This document shows positions 45,870-55,142 of a stretch of DNA of 64,000 bases, one piece after another. Under the pieces are notes generated by a model. That model worked only from the letters and a program-made list of their open reading frames with translations. It ran no database searches and had not been told where the DNA came from. The DNA is from Cloacibacillus evryensis DSM 19522 (GTDB lineage Bacteria; Synergistota; Synergistia; Synergistales; Synergistaceae): positions 909,317 through 973,316 of the forward strand of contig NZ_KK073872.1 in the NCBI RefSeq assembly GCF_000585335.1, read 5' to 3'. The position numbers were made by a program, and so were the translations under genes. Each line of letters opens with the position of its first letter. Within the stretch, counting starts at the first letter, position 1.

Positions 45870-47351
45870 TTAATCAGAACTGATGATATTCCTGTACAGC
45901 GCCGCGTATTCCTTCGCCGACGAGTTCCAGGAAAAGTCCTCCTTCATCGCGTTTCTTACGATCCTGCTCCACCGTTCGGGCTCATCTTTCGCCGCGAGGG
46001 CGCGATTCAGCGCCTCCTCGAGCTCCGCGATGCTGTAGTCGGTAAAGAGGAAGCCGGTGCCGTCCGGCGAACTGTCCGCGTCGATGACGGTGTCTGCGAG
46101 GCCGCCGGTGGCGCGCGCGACCGGGATGGTGCCGTAGGCGAAGGCGATGAGCTGCGAAAGGCCGCAGGGCTCGAATAGCGACGGCATCAGCAGGATGTCT
46201 CCGGCGGCGTACGCGAGGTGGGCGCTCTCTTCGCTGAAGGCGGTCACCGTTCGCACCGAAGAGGAATGGCTGGTCTCGAAGTCGGAGAGCTTCCTGTTGT
46301 AGAATTCGTTGCCCGAGCCGATGATGAGGGCGAATATTTTATCGGGCATAAAACGCTCCAATGCCTCAAGCATGATGTCGACGCCCTTCTGTTCCGTGAG
46401 GCGTCCGACGAAGATGATCAGCGGCCGTCCGTCGTCCTCCCAGCCGAAGCCCTCCATCAGCGCGCGGCGGCAGCTTTTCTTGCCGTCCCGGTGGCTGACG
46501 TCGTAATGCGCCGGCAGCAGCGGGTCCGTGTGAGGATTCCAGACGTCGTAGTCGATGCCGTTCAGTATCCCGCGCAGCTTGCTCTTGTTCGTCGACATCA
46601 CGCCGTCGAGGCCGAAGCCGCCGTCATGCGTCTGGATGTCCCATGAATAGCTGGGGCTCACCGTCGTCACCGCCTCCGAGGTGTTTATCGCCCCCTTCAT
46701 AAGGTTGACGAGCCCGTAGAACTCAAGCGACGCCGGGTCAAGCGCCGAGAAAGAGTCTGGAAGGAATCCCCACCCGTTGAGGCATTCCTGCTGGAAGAGG
46801 CCCTGATGCGCCATGTTGTGTATCGTGTAGACGCTGTCGAAGTCGCCGGCCATGGAAGAGTAGTGCCGGTGCCAGCGCAGGGCACTGGGGATTATCGCCG
46901 TCGGCCAGTCATGGGCGTGGATGATCTGCGGTTTCCAGCGCGCGGCGCGGGAGAGTTCAAAGGCCGCGTAGGAGAGGAAGATCATCGGCTCGGCGGTGGC
47001 CGCGCTCATCTCTTCAGGATAGATGTTTTCGTTCGCGAACAGCTCGTCGTTTTCCAGAATGTAAATGGGAAGCCCGTCGATAGAGGCGCGCCAGAGCTTT
47101 GCGGAGAGGGAGCGCCAGTTAAGGGCCGCGGAGACGGTCCCCAGCGGGCGGCTGGGCAGCGCGGAGAGCTCCCGTGCCCTGTCCAGCACGCCGGGCCAGG
47201 CCGGCATCAGCACGCGCGCGTCGATATCGTTTTTACGAAGCGCCTTTGGCAGCGCTCCGGCCACGTCGCCGAGCCCGCCCTTTTTTGCGAGGGGGGCGCA
47301 CTCGGGCGACACGTGCAGGATCTTTAGTACAAATTCATGTTCCTTTTCCAT
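45870..47351 (-). CDS. glgA: Glycogen synthase (GT5)
   Basis: The product has about 493 residues. The N-terminal KILHVSPECAPLAKKGGLGDVAGALPKAL holds the ADP-glucose-binding KxGGL motif, and the C-terminal half contains MPSLFEPCGLSQLIAFAYG, the second glycosyltransferase signature. The ATG at 47351 follows the stop of the upstream gene by one base. A longer start overlapping that gene lacks a ribosome site. Confidence 0.93.
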   Translation of the reverse strand: MEKEHEFVLKILHVSPECAPLAKKGGLGDVAGALPKALRKNDIDARVLMPAWPGVLDRARELSALPSRPLGTVSAALNWRSLSAKLWRASIDGLPIYILENDELFANENIYPEEMSAATAEPMIFLSYAAFELSRAARWKPQIIHAHDWPTAIIPSALRWHRHYSSMAGDFDSVYTIHNMAHQGLFQQECLNGWGFLPDSFSALDPASLEFYGLVNLMKGAINTSEAVTTVSPSYSWDIQTHDGGFGLDGVMSTNKSKLRGILNGIDYDVWNPHTDPLLPAHYDVSHRDGKKSCRRALMEGFGWEDDGRPLIIFVGRLTEQKGVDIMLEALERFMPDKIFALIIGSGNEFYNRKLSDFETSHSSSVRTVTAFSEESAHLAYAAGDILLMPSLFEPCGLSQLIAFAYGTIPVARATGGLADTVIDADSSPDGTGFLFTDYSIAELEEALNRALAAKDEPERWSRIVRNAMKEDFSWNSSAKEYAALYRNIISSD

Positions 47352-47352
47352 T

Positions 47353-50300
47353 TTAATGTCCGCGGAATACGGTACCATAAGCCTTTTCACAATATTCGTG
47401 CACCACCCTATGCGTATTAAAGTAGCTTGCGTTCACAGCTATTGCGAATTTCATCATGCCTATCCACCGTTTGCGGTCGGTGTAATAGGCGGGAATGATC
47501 TTCTCTTCCAGCTTATTATAGAGGTCCACGGCGTCTTCCGCCTCATTATACTCCACCATTCCGTTCTCCGTAGGCTCCGGCCCGATCGCCCATCCGGTCC
47601 TGCCCTCGATGCAGCCCTCTATCCACCAGCCGTCGAGGACGGAGAAGTTCATGACGCCGTTATGGACGCACTTCATGCCGCTCGTGCCGGAGGCTTCGCG
47701 CGGACGTATCGGTGTGTTGAGCCAGATGTCGACGCCGGAGGTGATGAACTTCGCGGGGCCCATGTTGTAATTTTCGATGAAGACCACCGGAAGCTCCGCG
47801 CCGAGCTCCTTCGCGATCCTGTTTATCTTTTGAAGGATGTCCTTTCCCGGTTCGTCGTGCGGATGCGCCTTGCCGGAGAAGACGAACTGCACCTTGCCCT
47901 TGCCGATCTCCACCAAACGCCGGATATCGCTGAATACGAGGTCAGCCCTTTTGTAGGTCGCGGCGCGGCGCGCGAAGCCGATCGTCAGCACGTCGGGGTC
48001 GAGCTGCTGTCCCGTCTCTTCGAGCACGAAAGCAAGCAGCTTCATCTTTGCCGCCTGATGGGCCTTCCATATCTCCTCATCCGGGATATGCAGGGCCTGC
48101 ATCAGCCGCGAGGGGTCGTTTCGCCAGCCGGGGATGCGGGCGTCATAAAGGTTTGCGAAACTCGGCGAGGTCCAGGTCGTCGAGTGGACGCCGTTGGTTA
48201 TCCAGTCGATCGACTCGTTGCCGAACATCGCGCGGCTGACGAGCGCATGTTTGTGCGACACGCCGTTGACATAGCGGGAGAGCTTGAGCGCGAGATCCGT
48301 CATCGAAAGGCCGTTGCCGCCGATGTGCTGGCGCAGTATCTGGGCCACGTCGCCGTCCATCACCTCGTCTATGAGGTCGTAGGAGAAGAAATCGTGCCCG
48401 GCCGCCACCGGCGTATGCGTGGTGAATATGACCTGGTTCCTCACCTTTTCGATGTCGCCGTAGCCCTGTTCGCGCAGAAGTTCGAGCGTGAGGAAGCCGG
48501 CGTGCCCCTCGTTGAGGTGGAAGGTCGAAATATTACGGTAACCCATGTCGCGCAGCAGGCGCAGACCGCAGATGCCGAGTATCAGCTCCTGGCAGAGGCG
48601 GTATTTGTTGTCGCCGCCGTATAGCTCCGCCGTCAGCAGGCGGTCTTCCGGAAGGTTCTCCGGCAGGTCCGTGTCGAGGAAATAGATCGGCAGCGGGTGC
48701 TCCGTCTGCCCTATCAGCATATAGCACCAGGCGCCCACAGTAACCGGACGCCCGTTCATCGTGATCGTCACGCGGTTCGGCAGCTGCGTCATGAAGTCAC
48801 GCGGATTCCACTCGACCGGATATTCGGTCTGCCGTCCCTCCCGGTTGATCTTCTGGGCGAAATAACCCTTTTTGTAAAGCAGCGTCATCGCCACCATCGG
48901 CACCCCGAGGTCCGAGGCGCTCTTTAAAATATCGCCCGCGAGCACGCCGAGCCCGCCCGAATAGGTCGGTATCTCCGGCATGAGCGCGATCTCCATCGAG
49001 AAATAGGCTGTATTCCTGAAAGCCGGGTCGTGTTCAAGCGTCGCCAGCAGCGAGTTTGCAAGGTTCGTTCCGTAATTCATTCCGTTCATCTTCTCCGATC
49101 CGTCTGTATTCTGTTCGCCTTTTGTTTTCATGTCCGACTGTTCCCTCATGCGCGGCATGATGTCGCGTATCGCTACCGCCGCGGCGGTGGGGCGTTCCCT
49201 CGTGTTGCCGCGCGCCTTTCTGAGGTCTTCGAGCAGCGGCCTGATGAAATCCCTGCCCGAGGATTCCTCCGCGATCTGAGCGGCGCGGAGGGCGTATGAT
49301 ATGACCTGCCTCGTTTCGACGCCGGCGACGTCGTTGAAGAACCAGGCGCACGAGGTGTAGGCGAACATGCGCATACGTTCCATCTCGATCAGGCCGGCGA
49401 TCCTCTCCGATACCTTTTCCGACAGATCGCCGAATCTCTCCGTGACGAAGGCCCTCCTTCGTTCCGCCCTCTCCTCCGCGCTGGGCGCGAGCCCGCATTT
49501 ATAGAGGTCGACGGCCTCGTTGCGCAGCTTCCAGGGATCGCCGTAGACTGAGATCTTTTCCTCAAAAAGTTCGTCGGTTTTGGCGGCGAGGTTGTCGAAC
49601 GCCTCCCGCAGCGGTCCCCGCCATTTCTGGTTCCAGCCCGGTTCTCCTCCCGTGTGGCAGCCGCAGTCGCTCTGCCACCGTTCGACGCCATGCGCGCAGG
49701 ACCAGGAGGTATTTTCTTCGATTATGCAGCTCGCCGTGGGCGGATGTTCGGCGAGGAATCCTTCTATAGATGGCAGGTTTATCCTCTCGTCCAGCTCCAT
49801 CTGTTCGAACATTCGCGCGAGGGCCATCTCTCCGAATTTGTGATGATGCCCGTAACTCTCTCCGTCGGTCGCCGTCACGAGCAGGCGGTCCTCGCCCTCC
49901 GCCGCGGAGCGCACGGCGGCGTCTTTGAAAAGGTCACCGTTGTTCAGCAGCCCGCCGAAGGCGATGCCCTGCGCCAATCCGGCGTGATAGAAAATTATCG
50001 TGATAGAGCGGCCGGAGGGCAATTCACAGCGGTACGGGCGCGTGACGTCGAGGTTTGCCCCTCGCGAGGTCAGTATGGGGCTGCCGTCGACGATCACCGC
50101 CTTGCACTGGTGCGGGGCGAGTATCGTAAACTCCACGCCGCAGGCCGCAAGCGTCTCCAGCGTGGGAATATCGACGGCCGTCTCCGGCAGCCACATGCCC
50201 TTTGGCGCGCGCCCGAAACGGTATTTGAAATCCTCGGTTCCCCAGACCGTCTGCGTCAGCCGGTCACGCTCCGAGGCGAGCGGCATTATTACATGGTTGT

Positions 50301-50610
50301 AGGCCTGGGCGATCGCCCTTGATTGTGATTCTATCAGTGTCTTATTGAGAGACGGAGAATGTGCCTCTATCCATCGGTGAAGCGTGGGGCCAAAATTGAA
50401 GCTCAGTTTTGCGTAATTGTTGATCTCCGTTTTTATGCGTCCGTCCGTTCCAAGTATCCTTGCGCAGCTGTTTGGCAGATAGCACTCGGAACAGACGCGT
50501 TCGTTCCAATCGTGCGCCGGACTGGCGGTTGGGTCCCGCGGGATCGTTCCCGTCCATGGGTCTTCACGCGGAGGCTGATAAAAATGTCCGTGAATCGCGA
50601 TGTTTATCAA
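47353..50610 (-). CDS. GH57-family glycoside hydrolase / alpha-glucan phosphorylase (GT35) fusion
   Basis: This is a single 1085-residue open frame. Residues 1 to about 490 are a GH57/DUF3536-type domain starting MINIAIHGHFYQPPREDPW with KGMWLPETAVDIPTLETL, typical of GH57 amylases or branching enzymes. Residues about 510-1085 form a short-type alpha-glucan phosphorylase, with SMEIALMPEIPTYSGGLGVLAGD at its start and the PLP-binding EASGTSGMK near residue 960. A hydrophilic linker rich in Lys/Gly/Asn joins them. The combination could debranch or cut glycogen and phosphorolyse the chains in one polypeptide. The start is a TTG seven bases after GGAGG. Stop and glgA start are nearly contiguous. 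Confidence 0.87.
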   Translation of the reverse strand: MINIAIHGHFYQPPREDPWTGTIPRDPTASPAHDWNERVCSECYLPNSCARILGTDGRIKTEINNYAKLSFNFGPTLHRWIEAHSPSLNKTLIESQSRAIAQAYNHVIMPLASERDRLTQTVWGTEDFKYRFGRAPKGMWLPETAVDIPTLETLAACGVEFTILAPHQCKAVIVDGSPILTSRGANLDVTRPYRCELPSGRSITIIFYHAGLAQGIAFGGLLNNGDLFKDAAVRSAAEGEDRLLVTATDGESYGHHHKFGEMALARMFEQMELDERINLPSIEGFLAEHPPTASCIIEENTSWSCAHGVERWQSDCGCHTGGEPGWNQKWRGPLREAFDNLAAKTDELFEEKISVYGDPWKLRNEAVDLYKCGLAPSAEERAERRRAFVTERFGDLSEKVSERIAGLIEMERMRMFAYTSCAWFFNDVAGVETRQVISYALRAAQIAEESSGRDFIRPLLEDLRKARGNTRERPTAAAVAIRDIMPRMREQSDMKTKGEQNTDGSEKMNGMNYGTNLANSLLATLEHDPAFRNTAYFSMEIALMPEIPTYSGGLGVLAGDILKSASDLGVPMVAMTLLYKKGYFAQKINREGRQTEYPVEWNPRDFMTQLPNRVTITMNGRPVTVGAWCYMLIGQTEHPLPIYFLDTDLPENLPEDRLLTAELYGGDNKYRLCQELILGICGLRLLRDMGYRNISTFHLNEGHAGFLTLELLREQGYGDIEKVRNQVIFTTHTPVAAGHDFFSYDLIDEVMDGDVAQILRQHIGGNGLSMTDLALKLSRYVNGVSHKHALVSRAMFGNESIDWITNGVHSTTWTSPSFANLYDARIPGWRNDPSRLMQALHIPDEEIWKAHQAAKMKLLAFVLEETGQQLDPDVLTIGFARRAATYKRADLVFSDIRRLVEIGKGKVQFVFSGKAHPHDEPGKDILQKINRIAKELGAELPVVFIENYNMGPAKFITSGVDIWLNTPIRPREASGTSGMKCVHNGVMNFSVLDGWWIEGCIEGRTGWAIGPEPTENGMVEYNEAEDAVDLYNKLEEKIIPAYYTDRKRWIGMMKFAIAVNASYFNTHRVVHEYCEKAYGTVFRGH

Positions 50611-50738
50611 ATGCGAGCCTCCTCAAAAAATTTAATTGCCATAAAGCCATGGCATGATATGATTATACTATCAAGAGCTGGAATTAGTCATAAGCGAATG
50701 TAAATAGACTAAAACTATCTAAAAGAGGAGGAAGCCAG

Positions 50739-51290
50739 ATGCTTGAAGATCTTTCTGCGCACGTACTGGACATTTCCGAAAACAGCACGATGGCCGGAGC
50801 CGACGAGGTGGAAATAACCATAAACGAAGATGAAAGAGAAGATCTGCTCCTCTTTTCGGTAAAAGACAACGGACGCGGCATGAGTCCGGAGTTTGTCGCG
50901 AAGGTGACCGACCCGTTCACGACGACGCGGACGACGCGGCGCGTCGGCATGGGGCTGCCCTTTCTGCGCCAGTCCGCGGAGCTCTGCGGCGGGGCGCTGG
51001 TGATCGACTCCGCCGTCGGCGTGGGGACGACCATCACCGCGACGTTCCGTTACGGCAGCGTCGACCGCCCTCCGCTCGGAGATATGCCGGCGACGGTCAT
51101 GACCCTCGTCATGGGTTCGCCGAACGTCCATTGGAAATACAGGCACATCATTAACGGGCGCGAATTCCTGCTGGACACCGATGAAATAATCGAAGCGCTG
51201 GATGGCGACCGTGAGATGCTCGCGTCGCCGGATGTCGGCCTCTGGCTGCGCGACAACATCCGCGAAGAGCTCGCGGCGCTGAGGGGCTGA
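50739..51290 (+). CDS. HATPase_c ATP-binding protein (histidine-kinase-like ATPase without kinase domain)
   Basis: The product has 183 residues. GHKL motifs are present: N-box DISENSTMAGA, G1 DNGRGMSPEF, and G2 GMGLPFL followed by GVGTTITATF. No His phosphoacceptor or sensor domain exists. Such stand-alone ATPases occur next to hydrogenase or stress genes in fermentative anaerobes, but no such partner is here. The ATG follows GAGGAGG. It is transcribed divergently from the GH57-phosphorylase gene. A TATAAT box for the latter lies at 50662-50667 on the minus strand. Confidence 0.85.
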   Translation: MLEDLSAHVLDISENSTMAGADEVEITINEDEREDLLLFSVKDNGRGMSPEFVAKVTDPFTTTRTTRRVGMGLPFLRQSAELCGGALVIDSAVGVGTTITATFRYGSVDRPPLGDMPATVMTLVMGSPNVHWKYRHIINGREFLLDTDEIIEALDGDREMLASPDVGLWLRDNIREELAALRG

Positions 51291-51352
51291 GACAAAACCG
51301 GCGGAAAAATAGGGCGCTGCGCTTAATTCGTTATCATTTTCCGCCGTACCAC

Positions 51353-51380
51353 TTGTTTTTTTCTATTTCGGGGTTATAAT
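51353..51380 (+). promoter_or_regulatory. Promoter of the putative 6S RNA
   Basis: TTGTTT (51353-51358) and a perfect TATAAT (51375-51380) are separated by 16 bases, with no start codon following. Confidence 0.75.
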
Positions 51381-51386
51381 TTTAAT

Positions 51387-51589
51387 CAAGAAATAACAGC
51401 AATCCCATTTACCCTGCTGGGTTCGTGTGATGTGGGTTGAGTCTTGAGCCAACAACTAAACCCGTTTGGATCGTCTTCCGAAGGCGGCGGAGATACGCAA
51501 GTATCGACCAGGTTAAGCGGATACGGTCCTATATCCTTGATTAGGATCGGGTCAAGACCTCCCATACACGGCCACGCGGGGTCTTTTTT
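51387..51589 (+). ncRNA. ssrS: Probable 6S RNA (ssrS-like)
   Basis: The RNA of about 203 bases runs from a strong promoter to a T-run. It folds as one long rod. Closing stems are CCCTGC/GCGGGG, CGTGT/ACACG, GTGGG/CCCAT and GTCTTGA/TCAAGAC (51412-51447 with 51552-51581). A large central internal loop follows, with a small hairpin ATCCT/AGGAT (51533-51547) on its 3' side. An apical arm includes GATAC-GCAA-GTATC (51492-51505). Closing stem, open bubble and 3'-side hairpin are the hallmarks of 6S RNA, which mimics an open promoter and binds RNA polymerase. SRP RNA, tmRNA and RNase P motifs are absent. There is no sequence alignment behind this call. Confidence 0.65.
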
Positions 51590-51698
51590 ATCATCCGGCG
51601 CGTCCGCGCAAGAAAATATATTTGCAGCATCCGAAGGCCGGTGTCGTGCAGGGCGGCCTGCCCGGCAAAGCAAGCGCGTCAACAAAGGCCGGGGAAAG

Positions 51699-51876
51699 GG
51701 TAAACGGCGGTTTAGCTTGTCATGCCGGGCCTGGTACTCCGTCGCCCCGGGCTTGACCCGGGGCCTAGTGTCTTGATGTTTTTGCTCCACCGGCGCATGT
51801 AAAACCAACGCCCATGGACTCCGGCTCGGAGGCCGGAGCGACGGAAGAGCATAACACAAAACCGCAATTCATTTCC
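51699..51876 (-). repeat. Composite intergenic repeat, copy B
   Basis: This is the reverse-oriented counterpart of 10811-10968. The identical 29-base core is at 51819-51847, the GGGTCAAGCCCGG palindrome at 51747-51759, and CATGACAAG at 51716-51724, with the closing arm at 51699-51716. It lies between the 6S RNA terminator and the IS left end. Confidence 0.8.
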
Positions 51877-51990
51877 TATTTTGCTGTTGACGCGTTTGCC
51901 TGTGTGTGGTAAATGAGGGCGCGGCGTGTTATAACCCGACTTTTACAGAAAATCTAGAAGTCCACAAATCGACCCATCAATAAACCCAGT

Positions 51991-52026
51991 CCCGGAGCGG
52001 AAAATTACAATTCTGTTTCGGGTTTT
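51991..52026 (+). terminator. Hairpin inside the IS left end
   Basis: CCCG (51991) pairs with CGGG (52019-52022) with partial inner pairing, followed by TTTTC. It may block read-through into the transposase gene, as IS elements often do. Confidence 0.4.
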
Positions 52027-52113
52027 CTTTATTCTATTTACGTTATGCTATTGTTGTGCTATACTATATTTGTATTGTTCTTCATTCTTTTTCTGGAGAA
52101 GAGGCGATTTGTC

Positions 52114-53904
52114 ATGATCCGCAAGGACAGCAGAGTATATAAGAGCGGCGCAGTCAAAACTCAGGTTCGCGTGGTCGAGGGCTACAGACCTGGGCCAGGA
52201 TGTCCTCCAAAGCAGCGTACTCTAAAGAATTTTGGCTATTTGGAGGATCAGGAGGATCCTGTGGCTTTTATGGCTATGGTTCGCGAGTATGACGAAAACT
52301 GCAAGAATGAGCCGGTGACACGGCTTGAGGTTCCTTCTACGCTTAAGATGTATTCACTGTCCAACCGCGTAAGGAATTATGGCTGCAGGTTCCTCGAGGC
52401 ACTATATAACAGTCTTGAGATTGACGGCTTTATTGAACGGTATGCTGCATACTCTGGATATAAGGGCAATATTCCTTTGGCTGAGATATTTAAGTTTTTT
52501 GTGTTGACTCGCATTTTGGCTCCTGATTCCAAAAGGGGAAGCTGTCAGATGAAGGAGGAATTCTACGGCCTGTCATGCGATTTTTCTTTGCAGGACGCAT
52601 ACCGAGCTCTCGACGTGTTCGGAGATATGTCGCAGGATCTCCAACTTTGGCTGAATAATGAGGTGAAGCGCAGCATAGGGCGCGATATGTCTTATGCCTT
52701 TTATGATGTTACCAATTTCTTTTTCGATATAGATTTCCCTGACGATGAAGGAGGATACCGCAGGCGCGGGGTTTCTAAGGAACATAGGGTGGATCCTATA
52801 ATCCAGATGGGGCTATTTCTTGATGAGAAGGGTCTGCCTGCATGTATGTCTTTGTTTCCGGGGAATAGGAGCGACTGTATGACGCTTAAGCCTGTGATGG
52901 CAGAGGTGCGCGGGAACTATGGTCTGAAGAGGCTTGTCGTTGTCGCAGATAAGGGATTGAACACTTCAAAGAATATCGACATGATCTGCAATAACGGCGA
53001 CGGTTATGTCGTGTCTCAGGTGCTGCGCGGCAAGAAGGGCAGCCGCTACCATGAAGCGATGTTCGATGACGGCGGATATATACAGAATGCAGACGGCAGT
53101 TACCGTTACAAACTCTTTACAGAGGAGTACACAGGCAAGGACAACGACGGACACTCAGTTGAAAGATGCCGCAAGGTTCTTATTTACTGGAGTCGGGCAG
53201 ATGCAGAAATGGCTCGCCGCAAGCGTGTGGAAAAATTGCTGCGTGCTGAGAACGCAACAAAAAATAACGCTTATTCTATTCAGCACGGATGCCTCGAATA
53301 TACAAAAGAAGAGATTCGCGACGGTCACGACGGGCATATAGTAAAAAACGTCAGAAAGAGACTCAAACTGGACGAAGAAAAGGCCGAGGCAGATTCCCGT
53401 TTCGACGGTTATTTCTGCATCATCACAAGCGAGATGGAATATGATGCCTCAAAGATACGCGAGGTCTACGGCGGTCTTTGGCGCATCGAGCAGTCTTTTA
53501 GGGTAATGAAGTCAGGTCTCGAAGCAAGGCCAGTCTTTGTAAGCACGCAGAAGCATATCCTGGCTCATTTCACTATCTGTTTTACAGCTCTGCTGATAGT
53601 GAGGCTGCTGCAGCTAAAAATGGGGGAAGACGCCATCTCCGCCGAACGAATAGCGGCGGCACTTGGAGCGGCGAATTGCCAGGTCCTGCGCGGAGGCATT
53701 GTGCATCTTCTGGATGTAGGCGGCAGCATGGCGTTTAAAAAGCGTATAGGGCGCAATGGTAAACAGGTCGACACACTTGCTTTTTCCTGCGAAGACGAGA
53801 TTGCGCTTGATTATGCCAAGATACAAAAGGCATTTTGCGTTGATTTCTACGATGCTTATCCAAAGCAGGAAGTCTTTAACAGATTTCTTAAGGGGATAAA
53901 ATAG
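52114..53904 (+). CDS. Transposase, IS1634 family (IS4-type DDE)
   Basis: The product has 596 residues from the ATG at 52114, with GAGAAGAGG upstream. The N-terminal region KTQVRVVEGYRPGPGCPPKQRTLKNFGYLED is typical of IS1634 transposases. The catalytic core has YDVTNFFFDIDF (first Asp region), VVVADKGLNTSKNI (second Asp) and YGGLWRIEQSFRVMKSGLEARPVF (Glu in the YREK-like helix). It appears intact. AT-richer codon use than the neighbours agrees with recent arrival. Confidence 0.93.
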   Translation: MIRKDSRVYKSGAVKTQVRVVEGYRPGPGCPPKQRTLKNFGYLEDQEDPVAFMAMVREYDENCKNEPVTRLEVPSTLKMYSLSNRVRNYGCRFLEALYNSLEIDGFIERYAAYSGYKGNIPLAEIFKFFVLTRILAPDSKRGSCQMKEEFYGLSCDFSLQDAYRALDVFGDMSQDLQLWLNNEVKRSIGRDMSYAFYDVTNFFFDIDFPDDEGGYRRRGVSKEHRVDPIIQMGLFLDEKGLPACMSLFPGNRSDCMTLKPVMAEVRGNYGLKRLVVVADKGLNTSKNIDMICNNGDGYVVSQVLRGKKGSRYHEAMFDDGGYIQNADGSYRYKLFTEEYTGKDNDGHSVERCRKVLIYWSRADAEMARRKRVEKLLRAENATKNNAYSIQHGCLEYTKEEIRDGHDGHIVKNVRKRLKLDEEKAEADSRFDGYFCIITSEMEYDASKIREVYGGLWRIEQSFRVMKSGLEARPVFVSTQKHILAHFTICFTALLIVRLLQLKMGEDAISAERIAAALGAANCQVLRGGIVHLLDVGGSMAFKKRIGRNGKQVDTLAFSCEDEIALDYAKIQKAFCVDFYDAYPKQEVFNRFLKGIK

Positions 53905-54156
53905 CATAACAGAGCCTTTTGCTCAGATAAGAGAAAAATATCGGTTGTAGCAACGGCTCGGATGGTTTTGACTCTGGTGTGATGTAAAAGTCGGGTCGAA
54001 ACTGTTGATTCGTCTGCCCTGTCGCCTCGCGGGCAAAAATAAAAAAAATTGCGGGCGATTGGGTTATAATATATCTATGTCTGATTCTGTCCATTGGCGG
54101 AAGAGATAACGGCCGATATCTTTGGGAATTTATCGTATAGAGTTTAGGAGGACGAC

Positions 54157-55140
54157 ATGTGCATAAAGGAGCCTTTTTGGAGCCCCGCCGGGGCTTCAGG
54201 ATTTTTATTGGATTGGGACGGCGTAATCGCCGAGACTAAGCTTGATTTTTCCGGCATCCGTGAGAAATATTACGGCGGCCGGCGCGCGATGCTGCTTGAG
54301 GAGGCCTTTACTCTGGAGCCGGAGGCGCGCGAGGCGATGTTCAAAGAGCTGGCTGAACTTGAGATGGCCGGAGCCGAAGGCGCTGTACCCGTTCCGGGAG
54401 CCTTCGAGCTGATAGAGTGGCTGAATAAAAACAACGTCCCCTACTGTATTCTTTCGCGCAACCTCACGGAGGTGATCCGGCGCGGGGCGGAGGTGATCGG
54501 CCTCGACCTGCCGCCGCGGACCTGGGGAAGGGACAACATGGAGTGGGTCAAGCCCGACCCGCGCGCCCTGCTCGCGGCTGCCGGCGCGATCGGCGCGGAC
54601 CCGCGCCGTTGCGTTTACGTGGGCGATTTCCTATATGACCTTCAGGGGGCGCGGCGCGCCGGAATGCGCGCGGTGCTGGTACAGCGGGACGAGCCGCGGT
54701 GGAGCTGCTGGGCCGATGTGGTCTACCCGCTGCTGACCGGACTCGTCGAGGCGCTGCATTCGCCGGAGCCGGTAGTGCCGTGGGAATATCGGGAGATATA
54801 CGCCAAAAAGGGCGAACGCTGGCTCCACAACGCCGCCTCCTTCATATTTTCCGTGCCCGGCGACCCCTCGCCGACGACCGACTGTTGGCTCGCCCGCGCC
54901 GCCTCGCTGGGGGTGGGAGGGTTTTACGTCGACCCGGAAAAGATCTTTACGCCGGACGATTGGAAAAAGAATCCCTCCTTCGACACCTCGGCGATGGGGC
55001 TGAAATGGTCAGAAGTCGTAAGCGGCTTCCTGGCGCCGCGTTATCCTCTGGCAAGGGTCGTCACGGAGTGCGAAGCGCCGCTTAACGCGCCGAAGAACTC
55101 GCTCGACATAATGCGTTTCATCGAACGTAAAAAGATATAA
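54157..55140 (+). CDS. HAD-superfamily hydrolase with C-terminal extension
   Basis: The product has 327 residues. Motif I is FLLDWDGVIAE (nucleophile Asp in LDWDG), motif II LSRN, and motif III/IV KPDPRALL and YVGDFLYDLQGARRAG, the phosphoglycolate-phosphatase-like arrangement in residues 15-195. Residues from about 205 to the end form an extra domain with no recognisable motif. The substrate is unknown. The stop lies two bases before the rarA start, so the genes are coupled. Confidence 0.8.
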   Translation: MCIKEPFWSPAGASGFLLDWDGVIAETKLDFSGIREKYYGGRRAMLLEEAFTLEPEAREAMFKELAELEMAGAEGAVPVPGAFELIEWLNKNNVPYCILSRNLTEVIRRGAEVIGLDLPPRTWGRDNMEWVKPDPRALLAAAGAIGADPRRCVYVGDFLYDLQGARRAGMRAVLVQRDEPRWSCWADVVYPLLTGLVEALHSPEPVVPWEYREIYAKKGERWLHNAASFIFSVPGDPSPTTDCWLARAASLGVGGFYVDPEKIFTPDDWKKNPSFDTSAMGLKWSEVVSGFLAPRYPLARVVTECEAPLNAPKNSLDIMRFIERKKI

Positions 55141-55142
55141 CG

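Larger units (their letters stand above)
51934..53996 (+). mobile_element. IS1634-like insertion sequence
   Basis: Perfect 14-bp terminal inverted repeats, ACCCGACTTTTACA at 51934-51947 and its complement at 53983-53996, bound a 2063-bp element with a single long transposase gene. Flanking bases (TATA left, CGAA right) do not show a direct target duplication. Confidence 0.82.

Noticed and set aside
47065-48624. 519-codon plus-strand frame opposite glgA and the phosphorylase fusion
   Set aside because: Both minus-strand genes are unambiguous and the plus-strand product has no family features.
51387-51589. SRP RNA, tmRNA or RNase P RNA
   Set aside because: No GGAA/GNRA SRP helix 8, no tRNA-like ends and no RNase P core motifs are seen. 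The fold fits 6S RNA better.
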